From positions 17,359-81,358 of the forward strand of contig JBEDNN010000053.1 in assembly GCA_041170585.1 (NCBI GenBank): 64,000 nt of DNA, in the 5' to 3' direction. Origin of the DNA: JBDLSY01 sp041170585. Its GTDB lineage: Bacteria > Pseudomonadota > Gammaproteobacteria > Burkholderiales > Burkholderiaceae_C. The position numbers were made by a program, and so were the translations under genes. Positions 37,467 through 46,467 of this stretch are shown here, piece by piece. The stretch's first letter is position 1, and each line of letters starts with the position of its first letter. The notes beneath the pieces were generated by a model. That model searched no databases. It was not told the origin of the DNA and saw nothing but the letters and a program-made list of their open reading frames with translations.

Positions 37467-38288
37467 ATGAGTGAACTATTTAGTGCCATAGTGATGGGCA
37501 TTGTAGAAGGATTAACAGAGTTTTTACCTGTTTCGTCAACAGGTCACTTGATTTTAACAGGGCATTTATTGGCTATGGATATGGCTTCTGACCGTATTCA
37601 AGTATTTACTATTGCCGTACAGACGGGGGCAATTTTAGCTTTATGTTTATATTATTGGCAGAAAATTTGGTTCATTCTTAAAGGATTACCCAAAGAACTT
37701 TCATCACAACGCTTCGCAATGAACGTAGTCATTGCTTGTATTCCCGCTATTATAATGGGCTTGTTATTTCAAAAAACCATTAAAAGTGTATTATTTAATG
37801 CCCCTGTAGTTGCGACTACTTTTATTGTTGGTGGCTTGATTATTTTGTGGGCAGAACGCCGTCAAAATATTGATCGTGTACACAACACCGAAGATTTAAC
37901 CTTGTTTGATGCAGTTAAAGTTGGATTTTTACAATGCTTATCACTCATTCCAGGCACTAGCCGATCTGGCTCAACTATTATTGGGGGTATGTTGCTGGGT
38001 TTAAAACGGCAAGTTGCAACAGAATTTAGCTTTTTTCTAGCCATTCCTTTATTAATAGGTGCTGCGTTATATGATTTTTATAAGCACTATGCAATATTTA
38101 GCGTATCTGATATTCCTTTATTTTTAGCTGGGATTGTTGCGTCATTTATAACAGCTTTATTGGTTATTCGCTGGTTATTACGCTATGTAGCTAGCCATAC
38201 ATTTGTAGTATTTGCCTACTACCGCATTGCTTTTGGATTGCTTGTATTGATAACGGCAAAAATGAATTGGATTGCTTGGAAAGCTTAA
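37467..38288 (+). CDS. uppP: Undecaprenyl-diphosphate phosphatase UppP (BacA)
   Basis: UppP removes a phosphate from undecaprenyl diphosphate so the carrier lipid can be reused. It is an integral membrane protein with about eight segments. The active-site loops are visible as [20 protein letters not shown] near residues 12-31 and [20 protein letters not shown] near 152-171. Its 273 residues are typical. It complements UppS at 18003-18749. Confidence 0.95.
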   Translation: MSELFSAIVMGIVEGLTEFLPVSSTGHLILTGHLLAMDMASDRIQVFTIAVQTGAILALCLYYWQKIWFILKGLPKELSSQRFAMNVVIACIPAIIMGLLFQKTIKSVLFNAPVVATTFIVGGLIILWAERRQNIDRVHNTEDLTLFDAVKVGFLQCLSLIPGTSRSGSTIIGGMLLGLKRQVATEFSFFLAIPLLIGAALYDFYKHYAIFSVSDIPLFLAGIVASFITALLVIRWLLRYVASHTFVVFAYYRIAFGLLVLITAKMNWIAWKA

Positions 38289-38451
38289 TATGAAATATCT
38301 ACACATATATTTTTTGGTAAAAATAGACTATAAAAAATTGAATCATTCATAGTCAGTCGTATTAAATAGTCATAAAAATATACATATATATTGTATATAT
38401 TATATTGTATATGTTTGTTTTTTAAATGTTAATTGTTTACAATTGAAAGGT

Positions 38452-38477
38452 ACTGATTATCAAAATAAATAATCAGT
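38452..38477. promoter_or_regulatory. Perfect 9-bp inverted repeat upstream of rubrerythrin
   Basis: ACTGATTAT (38452-38460) and ATAATCAGT (38469-38477) are exact inverted copies around an 8-bp centre, about 40 bp before the rubrerythrin ATG. There is no T-run, so it is not a terminator. It may be an operator or a stem in the 5' leader. It does not match a PerR or Fur box that I know. Confidence 0.5.
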
Positions 38478-38516
38478 AGGATATTTTTAATTTTAAATTA
38501 ATTTAGGAAAATATTT

Positions 38517-38939
38517 ATGCCAAATTTAAAAGGTACGCGTACACATCAAAATTTAAAAGATGCATTCGCTGGTGAATCTCAAGCTAATCGTCGTTATTTA
38601 TATTTTGCAAATAAAGCGGATATTGAAGGACATCCAGAAGTGGCGATGTTATTTCGTTCAACCGCTGAAGGCGAAACGGGTCATGCTCATGGTCATTTAG
38701 ATTATTTAGCTTTAGTCGGCGATCCTGCAACCGATATGCCAATGGGTTCTACTGTAGACAATTTGCGTTCAGCTGTGGCTGGTGAAACCCATGAATATAC
38801 CGATATGTACCCAGGTATGGCAAAAGCAGCCCGTGAAGAAGGTTTTGATGAAATCGCAGATTGGTTTGAAACATTGGCTAAAGCCGAACGTAGCCATGCC
38901 AATAAATATGCTAAAGCGGTTGAAAATTTAAATACTTAA
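38517..38939 (+). CDS. Rubrerythrin-family diiron protein (no rubredoxin domain)
   Basis: This is a four-helix ferritin-like protein with a diiron site that reduces peroxide. The iron ligands are read in [20 protein letters not shown] (about residues 18-37), [16 protein letters not shown] (about 51-66), [20 protein letters not shown] (about 89-108) and [14 protein letters not shown]. The C-terminal rubredoxin domain of classical rubrerythrin is missing, so an external electron donor is needed. With 140 residues it resembles the short 'erythrin' type. AGGAAAATATTT precedes the ATG. A strong terminator follows, so it is probably transcribed alone, although the next two genes are its usual neighbours. 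Confidence 0.9.
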   Translation: MPNLKGTRTHQNLKDAFAGESQANRRYLYFANKADIEGHPEVAMLFRSTAEGETGHAHGHLDYLALVGDPATDMPMGSTVDNLRSAVAGETHEYTDMYPGMAKAAREEGFDEIADWFETLAKAERSHANKYAKAVENLNT

Positions 38940-39082
38940 ATAATTAACTAATTAACGTTAATAAATAGTCTATTTAATTATATTTTGAATATATTTAGCT
39001 GTTTAAAATCTTTTTATATACACTATGTACACTGATTAATATTAATATTAAATATTAATAGTTTAAAGGTATCATTAATACC

Positions 39083-39123
39083 ACGCTGCTTTGCTTATTT
39101 TAAATAAGCAAGTAGCGTTTTTT
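39083..39123 (+). terminator. Rho-independent terminator after the rubrerythrin gene
   Basis: ACGCT-G-CTTTGCTTATTT and AAATAAGCAAGTAGCGT form a long stem with one bulged or mismatched region and almost no loop, followed by TTTTTT at 39118-39123. It lies 145 bp after rubrerythrin and about 40 bp before the next start codon. Confidence 0.85.
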
Positions 39124-39163
39124 AATGTTTTTTGTAAAATATATATGCTTTTTTGGAGTATTT

Positions 39164-40501
39164 ATGCAACGTGAAGGTAACTTAGAAGCGACCCAGCGCC
39201 ATCCATTAGATTGGATGAATCCAGACTTTTATAATGAAGATTTAACATTAAAAGAAATGGAACGTGTATTTGATGCATGCCATGGTTGTCGTCGTTGTGT
39301 AAGCTTATGTCAAGCATTTCCTACTTTATTTGATTTAGTCGATGAATCAACAACATTTGAAGTCGATGGGGTTGATAAAAAAGATTATGCAAAAGTAGTT
39401 GATCAGTGTTATTTATGCGACGTGTGTTTTGAAACAAAATGTCCTTATGTTCCTCCTCACCCTTGGGGTTTAGATTTTCCGCATTTGATGTTGCGTTATA
39501 AAGCGATTCAATTTAAACAAGGGACGCCGACTCAATTTAGAGACAAACAATTGTCTAATACGGTGCGTAATGGAAAGTTAGCGAGTATTCCTGTAGTGGT
39601 ACACACTATAAATGCCTTAAATAAAAATAAAACAGCACGTAAAGCATTAGAACAAGTATTGGGTGTGCATCAAGAGGCTTGGCTTCCTTCATTTACATCT
39701 AAACCGTTGCCTTCTAACGCACCTGTATCTAAAAATTATCCTGTAATTAACGGTAAAAAAACCCCTGGTAAAATAGCCATTTATAGTACCTGTTATGTAA
39801 ATTATAATGAACCTGGAATTGGTTTAGACTTTATGGCAATTTTAGACCATAATAAAATACCTTATTTATTGGTTGAAAAACAAAGTTGTTGTGGTATGCC
39901 TAAATTAGAATTAGGTGATTTAGACAGTGTGGCTGCTAATAAAGAAAAAAATATTCCTAAATTGGCTGCATTAGCAAAAGAAGGTTATGCCATTATTGGT
40001 TTAATTCCATCTTGTACTTTAATGTTTAAACAAGAATTACCATTAATATTTCCAAATTGTCAAGACACTCAATTGGTTAAATCAGCGATGTTTGATCCGT
40101 TTCAATATTTGGAAGCTAGAAAAAAAGACGGTTTATTAAATATTGAATTTAAACAAGCATTGGGTAGTATTAGTTATCATGTGGCTTGTCATTTACGTGT
40201 GCAAAATATTGGCTTAAAAACGCGTGATTTTTTACAAGCGATTTTAGACACTAAAGTAAATACGATTGAACGTTGTTCTGGTCATGCGGGTACATATGGC
40301 GTTAAAAAAGAATTTCATGACAATGCTAAAAAAATTGGTAAGCCTGTATTTAAAGCAGTGGCTGAGCAAAAGCCTGATTGGATAGCCAGTGATTGTCAAT
40401 TGGCAGCTCATCATATTAATGATGGCTTAAAGGGTTTAATGGATACCACAGATAAATTGTCTCATCCTATTACTTTAGTGCGTAAGGCTTACGGTATTTA
40501 A
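39164..40501 (+). CDS. Heterodisulfide reductase-like Fe-S oxidoreductase (CCG-domain)
   Basis: The N-terminal part has two [4Fe-4S] motifs, CHGCRRCVSLCQAFP and CYLCDVCFETKCPYVPPHPW. The C-terminal part has two cysteine-rich CCG domains, seen as YSTCYVNYNEPGIGLDFMAI with KQSCCGMPKLELGD, and HVACHLRVQNIGL with ERCSGHAGTYG. This is the GlpC/HdrD architecture. No catalytic flavin subunit is adjacent, so it is not a GlpABC system. I use ATG 39164 because GGAG (39155-39158) precedes it; an upstream in-frame ATG at 39125 would overlap the terminator. The 445-residue protein lies between rubrerythrin and a DUF3501 gene, a trio that recurs in proteobacteria, which suggests an electron-transfer role in peroxide defence. 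Confidence 0.85.
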   Translation: MQREGNLEATQRHPLDWMNPDFYNEDLTLKEMERVFDACHGCRRCVSLCQAFPTLFDLVDESTTFEVDGVDKKDYAKVVDQCYLCDVCFETKCPYVPPHPWGLDFPHLMLRYKAIQFKQGTPTQFRDKQLSNTVRNGKLASIPVVVHTINALNKNKTARKALEQVLGVHQEAWLPSFTSKPLPSNAPVSKNYPVINGKKTPGKIAIYSTCYVNYNEPGIGLDFMAILDHNKIPYLLVEKQSCCGMPKLELGDLDSVAANKEKNIPKLAALAKEGYAIIGLIPSCTLMFKQELPLIFPNCQDTQLVKSAMFDPFQYLEARKKDGLLNIEFKQALGSISYHVACHLRVQNIGLKTRDFLQAILDTKVNTIERCSGHAGTYGVKKEFHDNAKKIGKPVFKAVAEQKPDWIASDCQLAAHHINDGLKGLMDTTDKLSHPITLVRKAYGI

Positions 40502-40551
40502 TAGTCATTGAGTCATTAAGTCATTAAGTCGTTGAATTATTGAGTCATTGG
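40502..40551. repeat. Imperfect tandem AGTCATT repeats
   Basis: About five 9-10-bp units built on AGTCATTGA or AGTCATTAA follow the Fe-S oxidoreductase stop codon. No hairpin of consequence is formed. It looks like slippage, not a regulatory site. Confidence 0.65.
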
Positions 40552-40610
40552 ACAGTACTATAATCGGTAAATATATTTAATTAACAACAATAAATTTATA
40601 AGGAATCATA

Positions 40611-41210
40611 ATGGAACATTCAATATATACACAAGCATTATCAAGAAAAACAGTATGGACGTTAGAAAATTATTCAAAATTACGTCAAGATTTTCGTAAA
40701 GTGGTGATGGCACATAAAAAAAATAGAACAGTATTTTTAGGAGAGCACTTAAATCTTTTATTTGAAGATACGATGACGGTTCGTTATCAAGTGCAAGAAA
40801 TGCTACGTATTGAAAAAATATTTGAAGAGTCAGGTATTCAAGATGAGTTATCAGCTTATATGCCATTGTTACCGACGGGTAAAAATTTAAAAGCAACGAT
40901 GATGATTGAATATCCAGTGGTTGATGAACGTCGTCAAGCTTTGAAACGTTTGCGTGGTATTGAGCGACAAGTCTATATTCAAATTAATGGAGGTATAAAA
41001 ATTTATGCCATTGCAGATGAAGATTTATCTCGTGAAACAGATGAAAAAACTTCAGCGGTTCATTTTATGCGATTTGAATTATCGCAAAATGACATTGATC
41101 GTGTTAAGCAAGGTGCTGCATTAACAGTTGGAGTAGACCACGAACAATATAAACAAGCGATTGAGTTGATAGGTGATACCCGTAATAGTTTAGTGTCTGA
41201 TTTAAATTAA
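40611..41210 (+). CDS. DUF3501 family protein
   Basis: This 199-residue soluble protein has no signal peptide, no Cys cluster and no membrane segment. Stretches such as NRTVFLGEHLNLLFEDTMTV, RYQVQEMLRIEKIFEESGIQ and ALKRLRGIERQVYIQINGG match my memory of DUF3501, whose function is unknown. HFMRFELSQNDIDRVKQGAA followed by GVDHEQYKQA ends the domain. It lies 109 bp downstream of the Fe-S oxidoreductase, with AAGGAATC as ribosome site, and probably works with it and with rubrerythrin. Confidence 0.82.
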   Translation: MEHSIYTQALSRKTVWTLENYSKLRQDFRKVVMAHKKNRTVFLGEHLNLLFEDTMTVRYQVQEMLRIEKIFEESGIQDELSAYMPLLPTGKNLKATMMIEYPVVDERRQALKRLRGIERQVYIQINGGIKIYAIADEDLSRETDEKTSAVHFMRFELSQNDIDRVKQGAALTVGVDHEQYKQAIELIGDTRNSLVSDLN

Positions 41211-41341
41211 ATTTAATTCATAATAAAACAGCATAAATAAGATATATTAATATATATCTACCATATCCCCTTTATGTCTATCTAAGCAATTAAGTAAGTA
41301 GAAAATTTAGTCAATCAACAAATACTGCTACAATTAGTTTA

Positions 41342-41526
41342 TCTAGGTGCTTGGCTAGGATTAAAATTAGTCAGTTAAACGGGAAACACACACGTGTGCT
41401 GCCCCCGCAACGGTAATTCTGTAAACACATTAAGTATGCCACTGAGCCGCTACGTCGCTTGGGAAGGTTTAATGTGTGTTGATTCATCAACAGCAGAATA
41501 GCCCGGATACCGGCCTAGATTTACGG
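41342..41526 (+). ncRNA. Cobalamin riboswitch
   Basis: The 410-bp gap before the TonB-dependent receptor contains an adenosylcobalamin-type aptamer. The B12 box AGCCCGGATACCGGCC lies at 41500-41515 and fits the consensus closely. Upstream are GGGAA with CGGTAAT (41378-41415), GCCACTG (41438-41444) and GGGAAGGT (41461-41468), the usual core elements in the usual order. It should repress the receptor when cobalamin is abundant by hiding the ribosome site. Confidence 0.93.
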
Positions 41527-41620
41527 TACACCGTAATTGTCGTGCAGTTTATTTAGTATAAAACTGTTTTTCTTACGCTCGGGGTGTGGCGTAATCACTC
41601 ATCGCTTGAAAGTTTTATCC

Positions 41621-43504
41621 ATGCAATCTTGTTTTAAATTTAAGTATTCAGCCTTCACTGTCGCTGTTTTAAGTAGTTATGCCACAACAGTCAACGCACA
41701 AGTTGATAAATCAATAAATTCGCAATTACCGACCATTGTTGTAACAGCCAGCCGCTTGCCACAAACTGTGGCCAATAGTATTGCCAATACCAGCGTCATT
41801 ACCCGTGGAGATATTGAGCGCAGTGGTGCAGTTGATTTACCTACTTTACTACTCACACAAGCGGGTATTGAATTTGGTCGTAATGGGGGTGTCGGTCAAG
41901 CCTCTAGTATTTTTATGCGTGGTATGCCATCACGTAATACCTTGGTATTAATAGACGGTATAGCAATCAATACTCAAAATGATGGAGCACCTAATTTAGA
42001 TATAGTAGATTTAGAATTGATTGAGCGTATTGAAATTGTACGCGGCAATGTCAGTGCTGCGTATGGTTCTAATGCTTCGGGCGGTGTCATTCAAATATTT
42101 ACTAAACAAGCTAAATTAAACAATAAGGGTGATATATCAGGCAATGTTACTGTAGTCACTGGCACACCCAAACAAGGTAAATTCGCAGCTAATCTCAATA
42201 CAGGTACAGTTAATACTGGCATATCAATCGGTGTAAGCCGTAGCTCAATTGACAATGACAGTGCGCAACGAATTGATCAAAATAAAAGAGCTAACCCAGA
42301 TTTAGATGGTTCAGCACAAACGACAGCCCGTTTAGCCATCAACCACCGTGTTTCAGACCAACTGCGTTTGGGCGTACAGACTTTTAGTACTAAGAAAAAT
42401 ACGCAATATGACAGTTCACCAACTAAAGATGACCGCTCACACACCCGTTTTAGCCACTTAAACAGTTCTATTGATTGGGCAACCACACCCAATCAGTTAC
42501 TTCAGATTAAAGTAGGCGAACAACGTGAAAACGCCGTGGATACAACTGATGCTTTAAAAAAGAGTAATAGCCAAAATCGCCGCCAAATCATTAGTGTGCA
42601 AAACACGTGGTCAATCGGTGAAAAAGGCAGTGCTTTACTGGGTATTGAACAAGAATCAGGACGCTTTGCCAGTGAATATTTTGGTGCTTTTGGTTCAAAA
42701 ACGGCTTCAGTTGAACGCAATTTAAATGCTTTATTAGTAGGCTGGCAAGATAAAAAAAATCGCCTTGGGTGGAATGCTAACTTGCGTCGCGACAGCGGTG
42801 CTGGTCATCAAGTCAATACGTATGCGGTGGGCGTTAGTTATGATATTACTCCAGAACTGTCGGTACGTGCCAGCCAAGCAACTGCGTTTAACCGCCCTAC
42901 TTTAGGACAAGTTTATCAAACTAGTTATGGTAATTTGTTATTAGTGCCTGAAGAATCACGCAATAAAGAACTCGGTATACAGTGGCAAAAAGGCAAAAAT
43001 CTAATGCGTTTAACCGCATTTCGTGCCAAAATTGATAATCAATTTGGATTTAACCCACTCACTTATCAAACTATTAATATTGATAAAGCCAGTAACCAAG
43101 GGTTAGAGTTATTAGCAGAAACACCTATGCCTTGGAATTCTGGCGTATTGCGTTTAGGCTTTAATTCACACCGTCCAATTAATGCCATAACAGGACAAGC
43201 TTTAGCACGTCGTGCTAAACAGCAACTACACCTCAATCTTTCGGGTGCAAAGGTAGATTGGAGCTGGGGGGTTAATGCTAATTATGTTGCTAGCCGTAAT
43301 GATACTAATTACAACGGATTTCCTTATTTACCTGTGGTGTTAAAGTCTTATGTTAAATTAGACACCCATATCGCTTACACCTTAAACCGTAAATCCACTA
43401 TTTCATTGAGTTTAAATAATTTAACCCGTGTACAAGACGCTTCAGCCTATAGTTACAGTGGTACGCCACGCAGTGCTGTATTGCGGTTTAACTACACGCT
43501 GTAA
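41621..43504 (+). CDS. btuB: TonB-dependent vitamin B12 outer-membrane transporter
   Basis: This is a 627-residue TonB-dependent receptor controlled by the cobalamin riboswitch upstream, which makes corrinoid the likely ligand. The signal peptide ends TVNAQ, a TonB box PTIVVTASRLP is near residues 44-54, and the plug domain (about 55-165) contains MRGMPSRNTLVLIDGIAIN and VRGNVSAAYGSNASGGVIQI. The rest is the 22-strand barrel, ending LRFNYTL. The frame opens at 41537, inside the riboswitch expression platform, but ATG 41621 is the first that gives a signal peptide at the N-terminus. No BtuCDF inner-membrane importer is in the window. Confidence 0.9.
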   Translation: MQSCFKFKYSAFTVAVLSSYATTVNAQVDKSINSQLPTIVVTASRLPQTVANSIANTSVITRGDIERSGAVDLPTLLLTQAGIEFGRNGGVGQASSIFMRGMPSRNTLVLIDGIAINTQNDGAPNLDIVDLELIERIEIVRGNVSAAYGSNASGGVIQIFTKQAKLNNKGDISGNVTVVTGTPKQGKFAANLNTGTVNTGISIGVSRSSIDNDSAQRIDQNKRANPDLDGSAQTTARLAINHRVSDQLRLGVQTFSTKKNTQYDSSPTKDDRSHTRFSHLNSSIDWATTPNQLLQIKVGEQRENAVDTTDALKKSNSQNRRQIISVQNTWSIGEKGSALLGIEQESGRFASEYFGAFGSKTASVERNLNALLVGWQDKKNRLGWNANLRRDSGAGHQVNTYAVGVSYDITPELSVRASQATAFNRPTLGQVYQTSYGNLLLVPEESRNKELGIQWQKGKNLMRLTAFRAKIDNQFGFNPLTYQTINIDKASNQGLELLAETPMPWNSGVLRLGFNSHRPINAITGQALARRAKQQLHLNLSGAKVDWSWGVNANYVASRNDTNYNGFPYLPVVLKSYVKLDTHIAYTLNRKSTISLSLNNLTRVQDASAYSYSGTPRSAVLRFNYTL

Positions 43505-43563
43505 GTAAATTTCTGTTAAAACTATTAAAAAATATAATTTTTTAGCCTTAAAACACACGGTCT

Positions 43564-43607
43564 GAATCAGGATTTTCAAGATTTATAGATTTTAAAAATC
43601 CTGATTC
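43564..43607. terminator. Bidirectional hairpin between btuB and ppnP
   Basis: GAATCAGGATTTT (43564-43576) and AAAATCCTGATTC (43595-43607) are perfect 13-bp inverted copies around an 18-bp loop. The site lies between two convergent genes, and the stem's own A/T ends provide short U-runs in both directions. A bidirectional terminator is the simplest reading. Confidence 0.6.
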
Positions 43608-43636
43608 TAACCATTATTTGTAGTGTGAAATGCTAT

Positions 43637-43963
43637 TTATGCAAAATGACAAATATAGTGATAGCTCATACCCTCTGCTACCCGAATATCAAAAGTAGCT
43701 TGTGCAGGCACATTAAAACACTCACCTGCTTTTGAAGCTATCCAAACAGCACTGTTGTTTAATTGATACTCACACCCGCCCGAAACACATTCCATTGTTT
43801 CAGCAACTTGAGTATTAAACGTCAAAGTACTCGGCAGTATAACGCCTACTGATTTTTTAGTGCCATCAGACATAGTAAAACTATGGCTAACGCACTTACC
43901 ATCAAAATACACGTTAGCGACTGTCGTTAGATTAACTGTATTGATTACTGTGGTGATAGCCAT
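43637..43963 (-). CDS. ppnP: Pyrimidine/purine nucleoside phosphorylase PpnP (YaiE/DUF1255)
   Basis: PpnP is a small cupin that splits several nucleosides with phosphate. The family pattern is seen in ANVYFDGKCVSHSFTMSDGT, KSVGVILPSTLTFNTQVAET, MECVSGGCEYQLN and GECFNVPAQATFDIRVAEGM, ending SYHYICHF. Its 108 residues are slightly above the usual ~95-105. It starts one base after the argG stop codon, and its ribosome site lies inside the argG tail codons, so it is translated in step with argG. Confidence 0.9.
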   Translation of the reverse strand: MAITTVINTVNLTTVANVYFDGKCVSHSFTMSDGTKKSVGVILPSTLTFNTQVAETMECVSGGCEYQLNNSAVWIASKAGECFNVPAQATFDIRVAEGMSYHYICHFA

Positions 43964-43964
43964 A

Positions 43965-45449
43965 TTATTCTTTCGCCTTAGCCGTTGCCTTTTTAACTGC
44001 CTTAATGGTTTTTACAGTTATTTTATCGTTTGTTTTATTAATTCCTTTAATAACGGCTTTATTAGTAACGGCTTTAACTACTTTGGGTTTGGATTCGGTT
44101 TTTTTAATGGTTGTAACTTTAGTTACAGGTTTAGTTACAGGTTTAACTATATTTTTTATAGGTTTATTGATAGAAGACGTATTTTCACTATCACGCATTT
44201 GCTTTAAATTACCTGCGATTCGCATTCTAAGGGCATTTAATTTAATAAAACCTGCTGCGTCTGCTTGATTGTATGCCCCGCCGTCATCATCAAAACTAGA
44301 AATATTCTTATCAAATAAACTGTCAGTCAAACTTTCACGACTAACACACATCACAGTGCCTTTATACAATTTAAGTTTAACCGTACCATTAACTGTGGCT
44401 TGACTTTGGTCTATTAAACCTTGCAACAATTTACGTTCTGGGCTAAACCAAAAGCCGTTATAAATTAATCGGCTATAGCGTGGCATTAAATCATCTTTTA
44501 ATGCAAGCACTTCACGGTCTAAAGTTATGGATTCAATCGCTCTATGGCCTATTAACATAATAGCCCCACCCGGTGTTTCGTAACATCCACGCGATTTCAT
44601 ACCCACAAAACGATTCTCAACCTTGTCTAAACGGCCGACACCATGAGTCCCACCGATTTTATTTAATGTTTCTAAAACAGTAGCGGGCGACATTGCGACC
44701 CCGTCAATGGCTACGATATCGCCTTTGGCATAGGTGAGTTCAATAAACTGTGCTTTGTTAGGGGCTTTTTCTGGACTGACTGTCAAACGCCACATTGAAT
44801 CTTCAGCTTCAAAAGCAGGGTTTTCTAACACGCCGCCCTCATAGCTAATATGGAGTAAATTAGCGTCCATACTATATGGCGCACTGCCTTGTCGTTTTTT
44901 AAAATCAACTGGAATACCATGCTTGTCCGCATAAGCTAACATAGATTCTCGGCTAGACAATGACCACTCACGCCATGGAGCAATCACTTTGACATTTGGC
45001 ATTAACGCATACGCACCCAATTCAAAACGCACTTGGTCATTACCTTTTCCAGTTGCCCCATGGCTAATTGCATCGGCTTGAGTGTGTTTAGCAATCTCAA
45101 CTAAACGCTGTGCAATTAAAGGACGAGCAATCGAAGTACCTAATAAATATTCGCCTTCATAGACGGTATTTGCACGAAACATGGGGAATACAAAATCACG
45201 AACAAACTCTTCACGTAGGTCTTCAATAAAAATATTTTCGGGTTTAATGCCCATTTTAATGGCTTTGGCACGAGCCGCTTCTATTTCTTCGCCTTGACCA
45301 ATGTCAGCGGTAAAAGTAATGACTTCACACTGATATTCATCTTGTAGCCATTTTAAAATAATGGAAGTATCCAAACCGCCGCTATAAGCCAAAACGACTT
45401 TATTGATTTTAGGTTTATTGTGTGTGTTATGAGATTGATTCGATGTCAT
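43965..45449 (-). CDS. argG: Argininosuccinate synthase with a Lys-rich C-terminal tail
   Basis: ArgG condenses citrulline and aspartate with ATP in arginine synthesis. The PP-loop [20 protein letters not shown] is near residues 18-37, and [20 protein letters not shown] and [13 protein letters not shown] are diagnostic. The catalytic fold ends near residue 430. About 65 extra residues follow, built from [18 protein letters not shown] and similar units and ending KATAKAKE, a basic low-complexity tail that I do not know in other ArgG proteins. This brings the length to 494 against the usual 400-450. No in-frame stop or frameshift separates core and tail. The first ~15 residues are also hydrophilic extra sequence. 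Confidence 0.95.
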   Translation of the reverse strand: MTSNQSHNTHNKPKINKVVLAYSGGLDTSIILKWLQDEYQCEVITFTADIGQGEEIEAARAKAIKMGIKPENIFIEDLREEFVRDFVFPMFRANTVYEGEYLLGTSIARPLIAQRLVEIAKHTQADAISHGATGKGNDQVRFELGAYALMPNVKVIAPWREWSLSSRESMLAYADKHGIPVDFKKRQGSAPYSMDANLLHISYEGGVLENPAFEAEDSMWRLTVSPEKAPNKAQFIELTYAKGDIVAIDGVAMSPATVLETLNKIGGTHGVGRLDKVENRFVGMKSRGCYETPGGAIMLIGHRAIESITLDREVLALKDDLMPRYSRLIYNGFWFSPERKLLQGLIDQSQATVNGTVKLKLYKGTVMCVSRESLTDSLFDKNISSFDDDGGAYNQADAAGFIKLNALRMRIAGNLKQMRDSENTSSINKPIKNIVKPVTKPVTKVTTIKKTESKPKVVKAVTNKAVIKGINKTNDKITVKTIKAVKKATAKAKE

Positions 45450-45780
45450 GAGTAAACCTGTACAGTCCTATATAAAAATTGAAATTAAAGTGAAGTGAAC
45501 TAAATTAAATGATAAAAATAAATTGTACTATCTATTATTCTCATGATATTGTTTCAATGTCACTCTTTTTAAAATTGTGCACTGTTGAACACCAGCGAAT
45601 TGCCGTGGACGATTCGCTGGAATGATGGGTTAAGCATTAAAAGCTTTGGACGAGGTTATCGCACCAGTCCCGCTTGAACAAGGTTAGTAGTGAGTATAAA
45701 AATTTATTAAAAATACTGTAAGAAAAATATGACAATACTTTTCTTACAACGCCTTTATTAAATAAATTTCACCTATTCTA
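45450..45780. other. Gene-free spacer with two hairpins between argG and an orphan gene
   Basis: No ORF stands out. CCAGCGAAT (45592-45600) and ATTCGCTGG (45612-45620) form a 9-bp perfect stem with an 11-nt loop, in a patch of about 100 bp (45586-45690) richer in G and C than its surroundings. TGTAAGAAAA and TTTTCTTACA (45718-45748) form a second stem, which could be a terminator for the orphan gene on minus. The patch may be a remnant of foreign DNA, but I cannot identify it. Confidence 0.5.
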
Positions 45781-46398
45781 TTATGGTGTTTTGCTTTCTG
45801 CTGTTGTGGATTGTTCAGAATTTTGTTGCGTTATGGGCTGCATATTAACGATACCATTTACACTACTTTGTGCTTTTGGTGACGGTGTGACTCTCATATT
45901 AGTGATGAGATTAAAGGATTCAATACATATCTGAGGGGTAGTTTTATCTTCTTGTTTAGCCACGGTTTTATCTTCTTGTTTAGCCACGATTATCTCCTTT
46001 TCTGTGTATTTATTTATAGCGGTTGAAACCGCAATGACTGATGTAAAAACGACGCCAAGCATAAATGTTAGTACCGCAGTATGGTCTAAAACTTTTAAAA
46101 GAGGGTCATTTAGTGCCCTCTCACGCACAACATCTTCAAGGTGCTTAGCATTTCTACTAAAAATCCAAAGCAACGAAGCAAGACATACAATAAAACATAT
46201 TAGGGCAAAAACATAAAGAATAAGACTCTCAACCGATTTAACTCCAATTGTTGATATTAAAGTTATTAATAAACCAATTGCACCTGAGCTTAGGGTTAAA
46301 AGACTTTTATCTCTTTCAAATTTGGTATTAAACCAAGCATTCACAGTTGCCGCGTAAAACTCTACGTCTTTTGCTTCTTTTTTTTCTTCTTCACTCAT
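45781..46398 (-). CDS. Hypothetical membrane protein (three segments, charged tail)
   Basis: I recognise no named family. The N-terminus is acidic and soluble (MSEEEKKEAKDVEFYAATVN), followed by FERDKSLLTLSSGAIGLLIT, two closely spaced membrane segments (about residues 36-55 and 61-82), a cytoplasmic helix with the charged segment AKHLEDVVRERAL, and a third segment (LTFMLGVVFTSVIAVSTAIN, about 111-130). The C-terminal 70 residues are hydrophilic and include the tandem VAKQEDKT VAKQEDKT, encoded by an exact 24-bp duplication at 45941-45988. Similar small membrane proteins occur sporadically in proteobacteria without known function. It looks like accessory content between argG and cobA. Confidence 0.6.
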   Translation of the reverse strand: MSEEEKKEAKDVEFYAATVNAWFNTKFERDKSLLTLSSGAIGLLITLISTIGVKSVESLILYVFALICFIVCLASLLWIFSRNAKHLEDVVRERALNDPLLKVLDHTAVLTFMLGVVFTSVIAVSTAINKYTEKEIIVAKQEDKTVAKQEDKTTPQICIESFNLITNMRVTPSPKAQSSVNGIVNMQPITQQNSEQSTTAESKTP

Positions 46399-46467
46399 AA
46401 AATTTTTTAATGCGTATCGTGTAATATTGTATTATCTTTTAAAATTTCCAGCCTTTTAAATCGCTAT

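Noticed and set aside
39125..39163. ATG 39125 as the start of the Fe-S oxidoreductase
   Set aside because: It directly abuts the rubrerythrin terminator and adds 13 hydrophobic residues; ATG 39164 has a GGAG at good spacing.
41537..41620. Upstream extension of the btuB frame from a TTG at 41537
   Set aside because: It would place 28 residues encoded by the riboswitch expression platform before an otherwise good signal peptide; ATG 41621 fits better.
45586..45690. GC-richer patch as an integron attC site or tRNA fragment
   Set aside because: It has a 9-bp stem but no GTTRRRY-type ends, no integrase gene, and no cloverleaf could be drawn.
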